NCBI RefSeq assembly: GCF_004210375.1
Contig: NC_134834.1
Span: 93,872,170-93,936,169 of the forward strand
DNA: 64,000 nt
Direction: 5' to 3'
Origin: Tachypleus tridentatus
Taxonomy: Eukaryota > Arthropoda > Merostomata > Xiphosura > Limulidae
How positions within the stretch are numbered: position 1 is the stretch's first letter; each line of letters begins with the position of its first letter. The notes under the pieces are model-generated. The model made no database searches, was not told the origin of the DNA, and saw only the letters and a list, made by a program, of their open reading frames with translations. The position numbers were made by a program, and so were the translations under genes. This document shows, in pieces, positions 48,897-59,300 of the stretch.

Positions 48897-49170
48897 TTGT
48901 TTGTTTTGAATTTCGCGCAAAGCTACACGAGGGCTATCTGTGCTAGTCGTCCCTAATTTAGCAGTGTAAGACTGGAGGGAAGGCAGCTAGTCATCACCCC
49001 CCCCCTGCCAACTCTTAGGTTACTCTTTTACCAACGAATAGTGGAATTGACCGTAACGTTATAACGCCTCCACGGCTGAAAGGGCGAGCATGTTTGGTGC
49101 GACGGGGATTCGAACCCGAGACCCTCAGATTACGAGTGGAACGCCTTAACCCACCTGGCCATGTCGGGCC
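48897..49170 (-). mobile_element. type 1 SINE, full length
   Basis: Complete to CCATGTCGGGCC. A C-run (eight to nine Cs near 48998) replaces the ACCACCCACC stretch. The 60-codon frame at 49015-49197 is a SINE frame. Confidence 0.93.
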
Positions 49171-49880
49171 GTTATTTGGGATAAAAGTTTCCGCCACGTT
49201 CTCACATTCTACGAATTATTAGTACAATAGAAATCACAAAATGGAAAACAGCTTCCAGGAATATTACTGTAACCCTCGAGAAGCTGAAAACTAAATACAA
49301 CTTTTTGTTATCCATAAATTAACTTAAAAACCACGAAATCAACTTTCAACATTTCATTCTCACCACAGTAAGAGTCACTTTAGAAAATATTTTTGTTAAC
49401 TTGTTTTGTTTTTGTATATATCTATATGTGTATGTGTGTTCGAATTCTCTTAATAACAATATTTTGTGGTTTCCTTTCTTTTGACATTATAGTTTAACTG
49501 ATTGAAATCGGTTTTGCATCTTTTCGCCCTACTTTTCTCTAACGCAGAACAACTTTCAGCTAAGAATATGGTGCTTACACACCTGATGTAATCCAATAAA
49601 TATGTTAGGTATCACTGCTCTAGTTTCTCTCGCTCATTCTCTGTGAACTGGTTTAAAAAAATAAAAAGTAGCAAGTTCCGGGTGCTGAGCTGCTATCAGC
49701 TGTGACCGTTCCAGTTTCACTCACTTTCAGGTTTTCATTAAAGTAGTTTTTATCAAAAGAGCTCACGTTAATTTATAACACGTTGTGTCGCTTTGTGTTT
49801 AACTTCAAACAAACAACTACGTGACAACGTTTTTTTTCTATATAGAAATTATTGTGAACTTTGGGCTCGCAAGAATAATG
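49171..49880. other. unique sequence, nothing recognised
   Basis: No feature supported. A short GT-rich run lies near 49418-49440. Confidence 0.5.
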
Positions 49881-50134
49881 TTTGTTTGTTTTTTAGAATT
49901 TCGTGCAAAGCTACACGAGGGCTATCTACGCTAGTCCTTCCTAATTTAGCAGTGTGGGATTAAAGGGAAGGCAGCTTGTCATCACCACCCACCGCCAAAT
50001 CGTTGGCTACTCTTTTATCACCGAATAGTGGGATTGACCGTAACTTATAATGCCCCCATGACTGAAAGGGCGAGCATGTTTTGTGTGATGGGGATTCGAA
50101 TCCGCGATTCTCAGATAACGAGAATCAGGGCCCA
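49881..50134 (-). mobile_element. type 1 SINE with 11-bp target-site duplication
   Basis: Flanked by CAAGAATAATG at 49870-49880 and 50135-50145. The head is shortened near 50112-50130 (TCAGATAACGAGAATCAGGG), so the deletion probably followed insertion. Confidence 0.93.
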
Positions 50135-50330
50135 CAAGAATAATGAAGTCATGATTTTGTACTGTTAATTTACGTCATGACTGTAGTTCATAAAAATACG
50201 AGGAAATATTTGAGTCTGAATCCAATAACATAAACGTTATTTATATTCATCTAAAAGAGAACCATAGGGTGTTTATTTATTTAACATTCATTTGCTTAAA
50301 TTGATTTATGTGTCAATGGAAAGGCCTCCA

Positions 50331-50434
50331 GGGGGCCCTGCGGTAAGTCTGGGATCTAATAATGCCAAAAAATATACATAGTTGGTACACCGCAGATAAC
50401 TCAATTTGCGTCTTTGGACTTAAAAACAAATAAA
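50331..50434 (+). mobile_element. type 3 SINE, diverged
   Basis: GGGGGCCCTGCGGTAAGTCT head, a damaged box B, then GTTGGTACACCGCAGATAAC and the tail CTTTGGACTTAAAAACAAAT. Confidence 0.7.
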
Positions 50435-50564
50435 TTAAAAGATAATGGAAATAGGTAACCGATATAATCCAATAGGATAGAGCTGGTGTTTTGAACAAAA
50501 ATATCTCATAATATAAAAAAAAAATCATGTTAAAACAATCGACAGATAAAAGATAGAATTAGAG

Positions 50565-50830
50565 TTTTGTTTTGTTTTGAATTTCGCGCAAAGCTACTCG
50601 AGGGTTATCTGTGCTAGCTGTCCCTAATGTAGCAGTGTAAGACTAGAGGTAAGGCAGCTAGTCACCCCCACCCACCGGCGACTCCTGGGCTACTATTTTA
50701 CCAACGAATAGTGGGATTGACCGTAACATTATAACGCCCCCACGACTGAAACGGCATGCGTGTTTAGTGTGACGGGATTCGAACCCCCGGATTACGAGTC
50801 GAGTGCCTTAATACCTGGCCATGCTTGGCC
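50565..50830 (-). mobile_element. type 1 SINE with short target-site duplication
   Basis: AATTAGAG flanks it at 50557-50564 and 50836-50843. Near complete, with a 10-base loss beside box B (GATTCGAACCCCCGGATTAC). Confidence 0.9.
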
Positions 50831-50843
50831 ATTATAATTAGAG

Positions 50844-51683
50844 ATTAGCTAACACCTGATAGCAGTACGTCTTCAGTAGTTTTAATACGTGTTCGTGGTT
50901 AACGTTTCAACTTGTCAAGAAAATTTCACATGTTAAGTACAAATGTCAGGTGACGACTTTAATCTACAATCTAGACTTATCGGTTTGTTTTAAGCATCAA
51001 GTTATAAAATAAATTATGAAACTCGATAAATGTATGTATTTTTTATTAGCAACATACTCTTATAAAGTTTTCAATTATTATTTCCTGTAACATTCTGGTT
51101 GGTAATATACAAGAGAAGAATACAGCAACCAACACAACATTTTACACTAAACACCTAAACTTGAACACTGTAACCGGCACTCTTCGATATTTGTTATTTA
51201 AGTTCTAGTTGCTAAACAGCCTTAGGTTTGTAAGTTTCAGAGATAGTGCGAAAAGTTCCGTGGAACGTGGGTGTATATGTGCACATTTCGAATTTTTCAG
51301 TATATAGATTCCAAATGTTATGTATGGAGTTGTTTACAGGAGACACGCGGGAAAATTTTAAATATTCTCTGCTATTGCCAGGACATTGACAGGAATCCCC
51401 TTGCTACGTTGTTGTTGTTGTTTTTTTTAAATATCAAAACTGGGTCCTCCTTTTCCCTATGGCAATCATACAGGTAAGCGAGTTCTCGAATTACACCGTG
51501 AGTTGGACTTACGTGAACTTCCGTAAATAGTATAAAAAATTGGTGAGGAAAACGGGTTATTGACCCAAATAAGGCTACAGCGGTACTTCACGCTTTAAAC
51601 CTGATATATAAGTATGTTTTCAATTAAAAAAGAATCATATTAAAACCTCACAATGACTGCTTCAGTCCTCATATTTAAGTTAT
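50844..51683. other. intergenic sequence downstream of the chitin deacetylase gene
   Basis: No repeat or exon recognised. A 68-codon + strand frame (51271-51477) lacks motifs. Confidence 0.5.
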
Positions 51684-51689
51684 TTTATT
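51684..51689 (-). promoter_or_regulatory. candidate polyadenylation signal of the chitin deacetylase gene
   Basis: AATAAA on the - strand 11 bases after the stop codon. That is close for a 3' UTR, and the AT-rich context makes chance occurrence likely. Confidence 0.25.
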
Positions 51690-51700
51690 TTAAAATATAT

Positions 51701-52536
51701 TTACTTTTTAAAAGCGAAAAAATCACCAGTGGGATCTTCTAGCCAAGGGTAATTGTGGGGACACTCCAAACATGTGTGTAATCTGTTTGTTTCTCCAGGC
51801 AACTCTCTGGTGGTCAATGGACAAGCGTTGGGAATGCTGCAGTATGCTTGACCTTTGATGTCACATTTTTCTTTCCATGGAGCAAAGTCCCGGATGGAAC
51901 TGAGTTCTGTTGGATTTTGCATCCATTGCAGAACCTGTGTCATGGTGACAAAGTAAATATCGTTCTTGTCCAAAGATTCATCAATCCAAGTGATTAGAGC
52001 TTCCAAAAAACTTGGAGTTAAGTTTCAAGAATCCAGCATGAAAATATAAACCAAGAGGGGCGCGGTTGGTCTTGTAGTGGCGTTGCAGGTTGTTGTTAAG
52101 GAAGTTGTAGAACTGATCCCGTGTGATGATGTTGCTACAGGTGTCCACCATAGCGCAACCAGCTAGCTCTTCATCAAATTCAGGGTCATCACGTCTGTCC
52201 AATTCGTTCATGACCATCTCCCATACAGCGTGAGAGCGTGTAGGACAACGTTGTCCATTACCATGACACTTATGGGGCATACTGAAGTAAAGGGTATAGG
52301 GCCAAAGAGGAGGGTTGCTGAGAGGGGCTGTGATGGAAGAGTCGTAGAGGAAGGCCTGTTCTTCCATCATGGCAAATTGACTGTTTCCACCAACTCGCAG
52401 GTAAGGAGCACGAACGCCAACAACCGAATTGTCTGATATGTTTGCAAACCGTTCAATGATAAGCCTAGAACCCGCCATTTCCTTAGCCCAGGTGTCAATG
52501 TCAGCATTTGTCCAATACTCTTCGTTATTGCGATGG
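51701..52536 (-). CDS. CDA2: chitin deacetylase exon 4 (rest of the deacetylase domain and C-terminus), frameshifted
   Basis: Acceptor TACTTTTCAG at 52538-52537. One base completes the Thr of HSITH. It encodes the remaining catalytic motifs and the Cys-rich C-terminal tail. The main frame runs off at 52005-52010 into a premature TGA, while the neighbouring frame carries EALITWIDESLDKND onward to TAA 51703-51701. Without the extra A the exon is one open frame of 277 residues. Confidence 0.94.
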
Positions 52537-55500
52537 CTGAAAAGTACAAAGTGATATCTGTGAGCTTTAAAAGACATTTTTATATAATATTGGCATTACT
52601 TATTTAAGAACTAATAAGTTTAATCATCTAGGCCGAACATATATTACTGGAATCGAAAATAAATTAAAACGAAACGATAAGAATACCTAATTTAATTTCA
52701 CGTTTCCAGAACTTCGTCGTACATTATATCGTATAAGTTGTGCTAAAACACATTAATATTTTAAACAAAATATTGGATCTGTTTTCAGATAAGAAACAGA
52801 CGAGTTTTTTAAATAGTTTTCATTTTTCACTGGATTTTTGTTATGATGAAACGAAAACTGGTTCTCACGTGATAGAGTGCGCTGCTATCTCATGGCCTTT
52901 CCTATGCAACTCTTGTACAGCGGAGTAATTGGTATACTTGTGAGAAATGAAAAATGTGGATTTAATAGAACATCCATTGGGGTTGTTGCGACCTTCTTTA
53001 AATATGTCATGATAAACTGCCAAGTTATTGACGTTCACGGCGTCGTCAAAAGTAATAGCTACCATCTGAGGAATGTTGTTTGGTTCCAGTTTTCCAGGTA
53101 TTTGGGTACCATCCGGAGAACAAAAGCAGTCGGGAAGAATACATTGACTCTGGTCACAAGGCGGCGCTTTGTTCGGATCGTGCTCGGCTAAGAGCATGGA
53201 AACAATATCTCTAATAAGAAACAATTAAACTAACAAATTTATCGTTATCTTCTGATAAAACAAAGTTACGAAACAATAAATGAAATCATTAACTTCGAGT
53301 TGTAAGTTAATCAGTTTTTAAGGTAGTAGACTAGAATTAGATTTGTTATCACTTTTAAACAGAATTATTCAAACATACATATACAATTATATGTATATTT
53401 TAAGAAAATTAATGCTGATAAAGCAATCAAACTCAAAAGGAAGAACTATGTTAAAACAGCAAATCCAGACTTCTGACTAATTATATTAATTTGTCATAAC
53501 CTAAAAACAAGCGAAAAAAATAACTTTTTAATTAATTTAATTTACTTTGTTTCGGCTTCTTTATAGGTTATAACAAACCATATAACTATATATGTATATA
53601 TACAACATTGTTTATCTATGACGCAGCGAGTTTGTCAACTTTTATCCCTTGTTTATAGAAACCACACTTTGAGATTCAAAATTTTAGGCCAAATCAAATA
53701 TGCTCGACCTTTCAGCCGTGGGGGCGATATAATGTTACGGTCAATCCCACTATTCGCTGGTAAAAGCGCAACCCAAGAGTTGGCGGCGGTTGGGAATGAC
53801 TAGCTCTGGTCTTACACTGCTAAATTAGGGACGGCTAACGCAGGTAGCCCTCAAGTAGCTTTGCGCGAAATTCAAAACAAACCAAACGCGAAAGTAAGTT
53901 TTGTTGGTAATACATATATAACATTTTGTTATGTTGAACACGCATATTATCCTGTGCGATATCATTCGTAAGGTTTTTCTGTGAAACAAAATAGCCTCTT
54001 CTTCCCCATAAAACCTTGAACGTGTAAATTAGGCAACATGTAAAACGTTACAGCGAAGGATAATATTTAAACAAAAAAGAATAACCCTACTCACTGCAAG
54101 CATTCTCGTCAGATCCGTCGGAGCAGTCAGGAACACCGTTACAGAAAAGATCCCGCTCCATACAGTCTCCATTTCCACATGCAATTTTGTTAGCGCTGCA
54201 GATGGGCTCGTTGGTGGCGTAAAGAGGTACAGCTAACTTCTTTTTCTCAGTTTGATCGCAATTAGTAACTTCGTCTCTCCAGTTGCACGTCTGCGTTTCG
54301 ATGTCGAAGACAAGCCCAGAAGGACATCTTAAGGCCAGTAGACCATGGGTGGAACATCTGACAACATCTCGGCATTCTTCTTCTGGCGAAAGACGAAAAT
54401 ATTCACCAGGAAGTCTGCCTTTACATAGATCCGCATCATTCTGGCTAATTCGCAGTGGAGCACCTTCTATTTGTCGTTTGACGATGGACAGTGTTGACAC
54501 TAAGAAAAAATATAATAATCTTAAATACCATCTATCTGTGTCCCCACCAGTGACACAGTGGTATTTCTGTGGACTCACACCACTGGAAACTTGATTTTAA
54601 TACCGTGGTGTAACTTTGAGCTTAATTCCAAACAAACGTTTGGCGATGGACTGTGCTAACACTAAAAGAAAAATATTATAACTCTGAATACCATTTAAAA
54701 TTCGTCTAAAAGGACAGTACTGACACAATGAAAAAGACGAAATATTACAGCCTTCAACAGTGTAATTCTCATGTAAACTATTTTGAAATATGAAGATAAA
54801 TTTTCTTTTTACATTATTGGGATCATTTATTGAATAGTACGAGCTTTCTCTAACTTAATCAAATATTTATTTGAGACAATTCTGAACCATCTAAAAGTAT
54901 AATGAATAAATATATCTATATATACTTTCGTAGTTGTCTGGTTTTTAATGCTCGGATAAAACGAGAGGGCGCTATTTCTCACGTGCTTTAAACAATAATA
55001 ACTGTTCTGTTTTTTAACTAGTTTTCACATAATATTGCTTATATATTTATATTTGTCGAAACAACGCTGGTGGCTCTCGTGTGTAATAGAAATTCCAACT
55101 TAGGCAAAATGCATTTAACTGAATTATTTTTGGATTATATAGAAATGTTTTTATTGTTTTGTTTACAAATTATATAATTTACCAGTTTATTTATTACTTC
55201 TGACCTAGTTGGCAAGTGCGTAGCACTTTCTACAAAAGTAGGTTGATTTTAAGGCAGGCTTATTATGATTAAAACTGAGCAAAGTATGACAAAAAATTGT
55301 TTAAATAATGATACACTTTTCTCTTAGATCTCCTTTCTCAAAACAGATAGAAGATTATTTTAATATCAGTTTTCCTTCATCTAATTTGTCACTGGTGATA
55401 AAGCAGTACTTGAAGGCTGAAATGATTTTTGATCGTACAGATACATGGAGAACAAACAGTGCCACCTGGACCAATAGTCTGCCTCACCATCAACTGACGA

Positions 55501-56426
55501 TATAACCGAAACGACATCTAGAAGTTGTTGAACGAGTTAACAAGTAGGTCACGTAAGCTGGCAGATCTGGACGTAGGAGGCTAGAGAACTACGGCTTATT
55601 TATATTAGTCGAATTATGAGTTTACTGCCCCTGTATTCTAGATCAGGAAACTATTACCGTCTTTTGTTTAGGACCTTCTTTATCGCTAACAGATCTACAT
55701 AATTTTTTGTTTCTGAGCATGCGTAAGAGTATAAAAACTAGCAAATAACTTATTCATAAGCTTTTACTACGTCCTACTGTTGGATGAGATCACCTTGTAC
55801 TTACCGCTTTTTTCCGTTCTCAGCAGCCAAACCGTCATTGGGTCAAAATATAATTTAAGATAATAATATCCTTCACTTCTTAATAATTAAAATAACAGTA
55901 CTATTTAGCAAAAGGTACTTCTCTACTTTATTAAAAGAAATTCTGTGTTCGTTATTGAAATGTTAATAGTCATTCATAATATTATAATAATCTAAATACC
56001 TTTGAAAACATCTCTACTGCAAAGTCTAACAACTAACGATTATGCGCATTGTTCAATTTCCAATACAGGAAGTTTCAGAGAAATGTGACCTTAAGGTCCT
56101 GAAAAATAACAATCATTCATTTATTTTGATTCAAGTTTACGAAGGCTTATAGTAATAATTTCGCTTCAATAAAGAAATAAAACCTTACTAAATCTCTGCC
56201 GAAATAAAGGACATGTGTTAAAAATATTTCATAAATGAATGTAAGATGATTGGGTATTATATATAAATATATGATTAACTTTTAAACAAACTCACTTCTC
56301 AAGATGGATGCACCATTTCCACTTTACAAAAGAATGTTATTCATACACGTCAAATAAAATTACTGGTCACTTACCACTGATCAAGAGAGAAGCCACAAAA
56401 AGGAATCCCAGAATACACGATCCCAT
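51701..56426 (-). CDS. CDA2: class I chitin deacetylase (CDA2/Vermiform-like), four exons, one-base frameshift in the last exon
   Basis: Secreted, metal-dependent enzyme that removes N-acetyl groups from chitin in cuticle and tracheal matrix. Exons on the - strand: 56426-56375, 54499-54095, 53187-52869 and 52536-51701; introns are phase 1, 1 and 2 with GT-AG ends. The product is about 536 residues, usual for the class. Order: signal peptide 1-18; CBM14 chitin-binding domain (Cys 43, 60, 66, 76, 89, 98); LDLa (Cys 118-152, CSDGSDENAC); NodB deacetylase about 190-440. Motifs: TFDDAV (Asp200 base, Asp201 metal), HSITH (His256, His260), RAPYLRVGGN (301-310), DSSITAP and GLYFHAGF (His425). All catalytic residues are present. 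The domain set is class I; MMEEQAFLYDS and NPPLWPYT recall CDA2/Vermiform more than CDA1/Serpentine (from memory). A run of six As at 52005-52010 breaks the frame near residue 436. The frame resumes one base away and matches to the end (NYPWLEDPTGDFF), so this is probably a sequencing indel. Confidence 0.95.
52537..52868 (-). other. chitin deacetylase intron 3
   Basis: A 332-base AT-rich phase 2 intron (GTGAGA...TTTTCAG), with no repeat inside. Confidence 0.85.
52869..53187 (-). CDS. CDA2: chitin deacetylase exon 3 (first half of the deacetylase domain)
   Basis: Encodes a Cys-rich linker (CDQSQCILPDCFCSPDGT) and the first catalytic motifs through HSIT. The donor GTGAGA is at 52868. The acceptor at 53189-53188 (CTCTTAG) is preferred because it joins as ENAC-T-EHDPN, the spacing usual in the family. 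A second acceptor 21 bases upstream is also in frame. Confidence 0.9.
53188..54094 (-). other. chitin deacetylase intron 2, carrying a SINE
   Basis: About 0.9 kb, phase 1, beginning GTGAGT. It contains a truncated type 1 SINE in antisense orientation to the gene and AT-rich filler. Confidence 0.85.
53690..53887 (+). mobile_element. type 1 SINE, 5'-truncated, in deacetylase intron 2
   Basis: Lacks the entire tRNA-like head. It starts at GGCCAAATCAAATATGCTCG and ends GCGCGAAATTCAAAACAAACC. 5' truncation is usual for reverse-transcribed insertions. The ACTAGC[TGCCTTCCCTCTA]GTCT block is also shortened. Confidence 0.88.
54095..54499 (-). CDS. CDA2: chitin deacetylase exon 2 (CBM14 and LDLa domains)
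   Basis: Acceptor TTTTTTCTTAG at 54501-54500, donor GTGAGT at 54094. It encodes a short dibasic stretch after the signal peptide (VKRQ), the six-Cys peritrophin-type chitin-binding domain and the six-Cys LDLa domain with the Ca-binding DCSDGSDE. The exon's domain content is typical for class I enzymes. Confidence 0.94.
54500..56374 (-). other. chitin deacetylase intron 1
   Basis: About 1.9 kb, phase 1, GTAAGT...TTCTTAG. No type 1-3 SINE was recognised in it. A partial echo of the exon 2 boundary (GGCGATGGACTGTGCTAACACTAA at 54642-54665 resembling ACGATGGACAGTGTTGACAC) suggests a small local duplication. The 65-codon frame at 55308-55505 has no motif. Confidence 0.8.
56375..56426 (-). CDS. 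CDA2: chitin deacetylase exon 1 (signal peptide)
   Basis: ATG at 56426-56424 begins MGSCILGFLFVASLLIS, a short polar start plus hydrophobic core typical of a secretion signal. The exon ends one base into a codon before the donor GTAAGT (56374-56369). The start is chosen because it gives the signal peptide and its phase joins exon 2. Confidence 0.85.
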
Positions 56427-56484
56427 GCCTTTTAGTTTAAAGAAACAGTGCAAGTGGAAAGGCAGTAAAAAGAGAGTACGTTGG

Positions 56485-56492
56485 TTTATATA
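56485..56492 (-). promoter_or_regulatory. TATA box of the chitin deacetylase gene
   Basis: TATATAAA on the - strand, 59 bases before the ATG. A pyrimidine-rich CTCTCTTTTTACTG about 20-30 bases downstream could hold the start site. That would give a 5' UTR of about 30 bases. Confidence 0.5.
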
Positions 56493-57050
56493 GTTACCTA
56501 ATTATCCGAAATCAACCAATTGAGGGCAAGAAACAGCCCACCATGTCTTGTCCTTTATTTAATGGTTTTCTTGATGTGTGTGAATTAGCATTGTTGACGT
56601 TGGAGTCAAACAGCCAATCAGTTCTTTGAATAGTAACCAATGCCGTAAGTACAGAGTAATACCAAATTGAAGCACGAAAACAGCGTTATAAGGCATGATT
56701 ATTTTAACATAAAGGTTGTGACATGTTTTGACAACCCCAAGTTGCCTTTTTCAGAATGACTTGCCTGCTGTGTAAAGGTGCGTTTATAAAATTTCACAAA
56801 TTATTTAAAAGAGTCATCTGGAACTATTTTTTATTAGAAGTGTTACGTAACCACCGTGTTTTTCTAAAACAAATACCTATTTTACAAATTCAATTGTTTG
56901 AAAGATGTCATAATGCAACCAATGAAAAAAAAAAAACTTTTCCGTTTCTGAGGTTATCATGACTCCTTGTCTAGATTTACAATCGAATCTTTCTTTGATA
57001 TTTCTACTGATTCACGTGTGTTTCTCCCTACACAGTACATTTCTACACAG
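56493..57050. other. upstream region of the chitin deacetylase gene
   Basis: Presumed promoter-proximal DNA. No specific factor sites are claimed. The 68-codon frame at 56756-56962 ends in an A-run and has no motif. Confidence 0.45.
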
Positions 57051-57330
57051 TTTCTGAATTTCGCGCAAAGCTACACGAGGGCTACACGCTCTAGCTGTTC
57101 CTAATTTAGCAATGTTAGACTAGAGGGAAGGCATCTAGTCATCACCATCCACCGCCAACTCTTGGGCTACTCTTTTACCAACAAATAGAGGGATTAACTG
57201 TCACGTTATAACGACCCCCGGCTGAAAGGGCCAACATGTTTGGCGTGACGGGAATTCGAACCCACGACCCTCGGATTACGAGTTGAGTGCCTTAACCACC
57301 TGTGAGCGAAATTCAGAAACAAACACAAAC
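57051..57330 (-). mobile_element. type 1 SINE with a stray tail fused to its head
   Basis: A - strand element from TTTCTGAATTTCGCGCAAAG to CCTTAACCACCTG. It is followed directly by GAGCGAAATTCAGAAACAAAC, a + strand tail of the same family. The outer head of the first copy is missing at the join. Confidence 0.88.
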
Positions 57331-57880
57331 AATAAACCTTACAAGTCTTTTCATGACTTTTTCTAGAACGGTTTGTGTTACGTCATTTCCTCGTGACTTT
57401 TCCTTTCCGTTATTAATAACGATAAACTTTCTCGATAGATAATTTAACCTCATCGTAACATTCTCTTCCAGATGATCCACAACACAAGTACTTCTCCGTG
57501 TTTACGGAATCCAGTTAATAGCCTGTTGCTGTACCAGATCAGCATATTTTGAATACAAATCAATTCAGCGGATTCAACAAATTGATGAAAGGATCTTAAA
57601 AACCTTAATCATTCAGTGGACGGATGTAAATCCTACCATGTAAGTATCATCTTTAAATTATTACGCTTAATTTAGTTTCCTAGGAAAACAACTTTATAGA
57701 CAAGCAGCTTAAGCTAGTATTACTCGTGATGTAATAAGAACTTGCATCAGTTTATTTTCCATTAAGCAATACAGACAAACAAGGTATTTTGGAATGATTA
57801 TTATTAAAATCATTTGAATACGTAAAAAAAAAAAGATTCGAACTTTTATTTTATGTGTCAGCGTCTTGATAAAAATACGT
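57331..57880. other. unique sequence, nothing firmly recognised
   Basis: Contains an acceptor-like CATTCTCTTCCAG at about 57461-57473 followed by a 15-codon frame, too little to call an exon. Confidence 0.4.
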
Positions 57881-58103
57881 ACGGGTTCGAATCCCCGTCA
57901 TATCAAACATGTTTGCCCTTACAGCTGTGGAGGTGTTATAATGTTACAGTAAATTCCACTATCTGTTAGTAAAAGGGTAGCCCAAGAGTTGGCGGTGCGT
58001 GGTGATGACTATCTGCCTTCCCTCTAGTCTTACACTGCTGAATTAGGGATGTCTAGCGCAGATAGCCGTCGAGTAGATTTGTGCGAAATTCAAAAAACAA
58101 ACA
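57881..58103 (+). mobile_element. type 1 SINE, 5'-truncated
   Basis: Begins at the box B region (ACGGGTTCGAATCCCCGTCA) and runs to AATTCAAAAAACAAAC. Several substitutions (GGCGGTGCGTGGTG) mark it as older. Confidence 0.9.
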
Positions 58104-58240
58104 TATTCACAGTGCTAAAATTCTGTGTTCGATTTCATTCAGTGGAAAGAGTGCAGATAGCCAGTGGTGTACCTTTGTACTAAGAAAAGTAACATTAAGT
58201 GTGTGTCTGTGTACGCGAAATATAATAATTTAACGCTTTA

Positions 58241-58371
58241 TTCTTTGTTTGTTTTGAATGAAGCACAAAGCTACACAATGGTCTATCTGTGCTCTTCCCA
58301 CCACGGTTGTCGAAACCTGGTTTTTAGCGGTGTGAGTCCGTATACCTACCGCTGTGCCACTGGGGGGGGGG
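58241..58371 (-). mobile_element. type 3 SINE, full length
   Basis: Reverse complement: CCCCAGTGGCACAGCGGTAG, GTATACGGACTCACACC, GGTTTCGACAACC, GTGGGAAGAGCACAGATAG, ATTGTGTAGCTTTGTGCTTC and then an A/C-rich tail. It shows the shared head joined to the type 3 body. Confidence 0.82.
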
Positions 58372-58600
58372 GCATCTACTACTTTCTGTCACTCAATACA
58401 TTTTAAGTAATAAAATGCATTTTATCCAAGTGTTTTCAAAATACACGTAGCTTAATAAAACTAGAGGACGTTTGCTATTAAATAATTAGGATGTAGGCCA
58501 TTATTTCCAACTTATTCTATAAAAAGAAGTTATTACGTTAAAAGAAACCGATAAACTTGATTTCTCACAGCCAAGGGAACTCTGCTTACGTAGACTTACC

Positions 58601-58828
58601 GCTATACCAGGGTGGTTTTGCTATAAGAAAACACAGATACATTTCTCTCAGACAAACAAGGACATCCAGAGTGCTCAGTTATCCAGGTTGAATAATTAAT
58701 ATGATTTCAAGCTATACCATGGTGGTTTTGCTATAAGAAAACACACATACATTTCTCTCAGACAAACAAGCACATCCAGAGTGCTCAGTCATAGAAGTAT
58801 CCAGGTTGAATAATTAATATGATTTCAA
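58601..58828 (+). repeat. 110-bp direct tandem duplication
   Basis: GCTATACCAGGGTGG at 58601 and GCTATACCATGGTGG at 58711 start two copies that both end in AATATGATTTCAA. The second copy has an 8-base insertion (about 58789-58796). Each copy includes a type 2 SINE tail (GGTTTTGCTATAAGAAAACA) fused to a piece of an inverted type 2 head. Confidence 0.9.
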
Positions 58829-59032
58829 AAAAAAATAGTTTAATCTTATTATATCACACTTTGAAAACTGAGACCTTTTTTATTCTTCGGTAATGAAAAG
58901 AATTCGATCAATAAAAGTTATATTTAGAATCCTTAGAGCTACAAAGACTATCGTACGATAATTGTTTCAAAATTTTTGTAAGCGACCGGCGTTATCTTTC
59001 CTTTAAAATTTGTTATTCTATTTTGACTGGAA

Positions 59033-59300
59033 GTTTGGTTTAGAATTTCGCGCAAAGCTACACGAGGACTATCTGCGCTAGCCGTCCCTAATTTAGCTGT
59101 GTAAGACTAGAGAGAAGGCGGCTAGTCATCACCACCCACCGCCAACTCTTGGGCTACTCTTTTACCAACGAATAGTGGGATTGTAACATTATAATGCCCC
59201 CACGGCTGAAAGGGCGAGTATGTTTGGTGCGACGGGGGATGCGAACCCGCGACCCTCAGATTACGAGTCGCACGCCTTAACACGCTTGGCCATGCCGGAC
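59033..59300 (-). mobile_element. type 1 SINE, full length
   Basis: From GTTTGGTTTAGAATTTCG to CCATGCCGGAC. A small deletion sits at GGGATTGTAACATTATAATG, where the ACCGTC block is lost. Confidence 0.93.

Noticed and set aside
52230-53191. Open frames on the + strand of 68-104 codons within 52230-53191
   Set aside because: Antisense shadows of deacetylase exons 3 and 4, which carry the recognisable domains.
57461-57520. Terminal exon after CATTCTCTTCCAG
   Set aside because: Only 15 codons before a stop, with no partner exon or family match.
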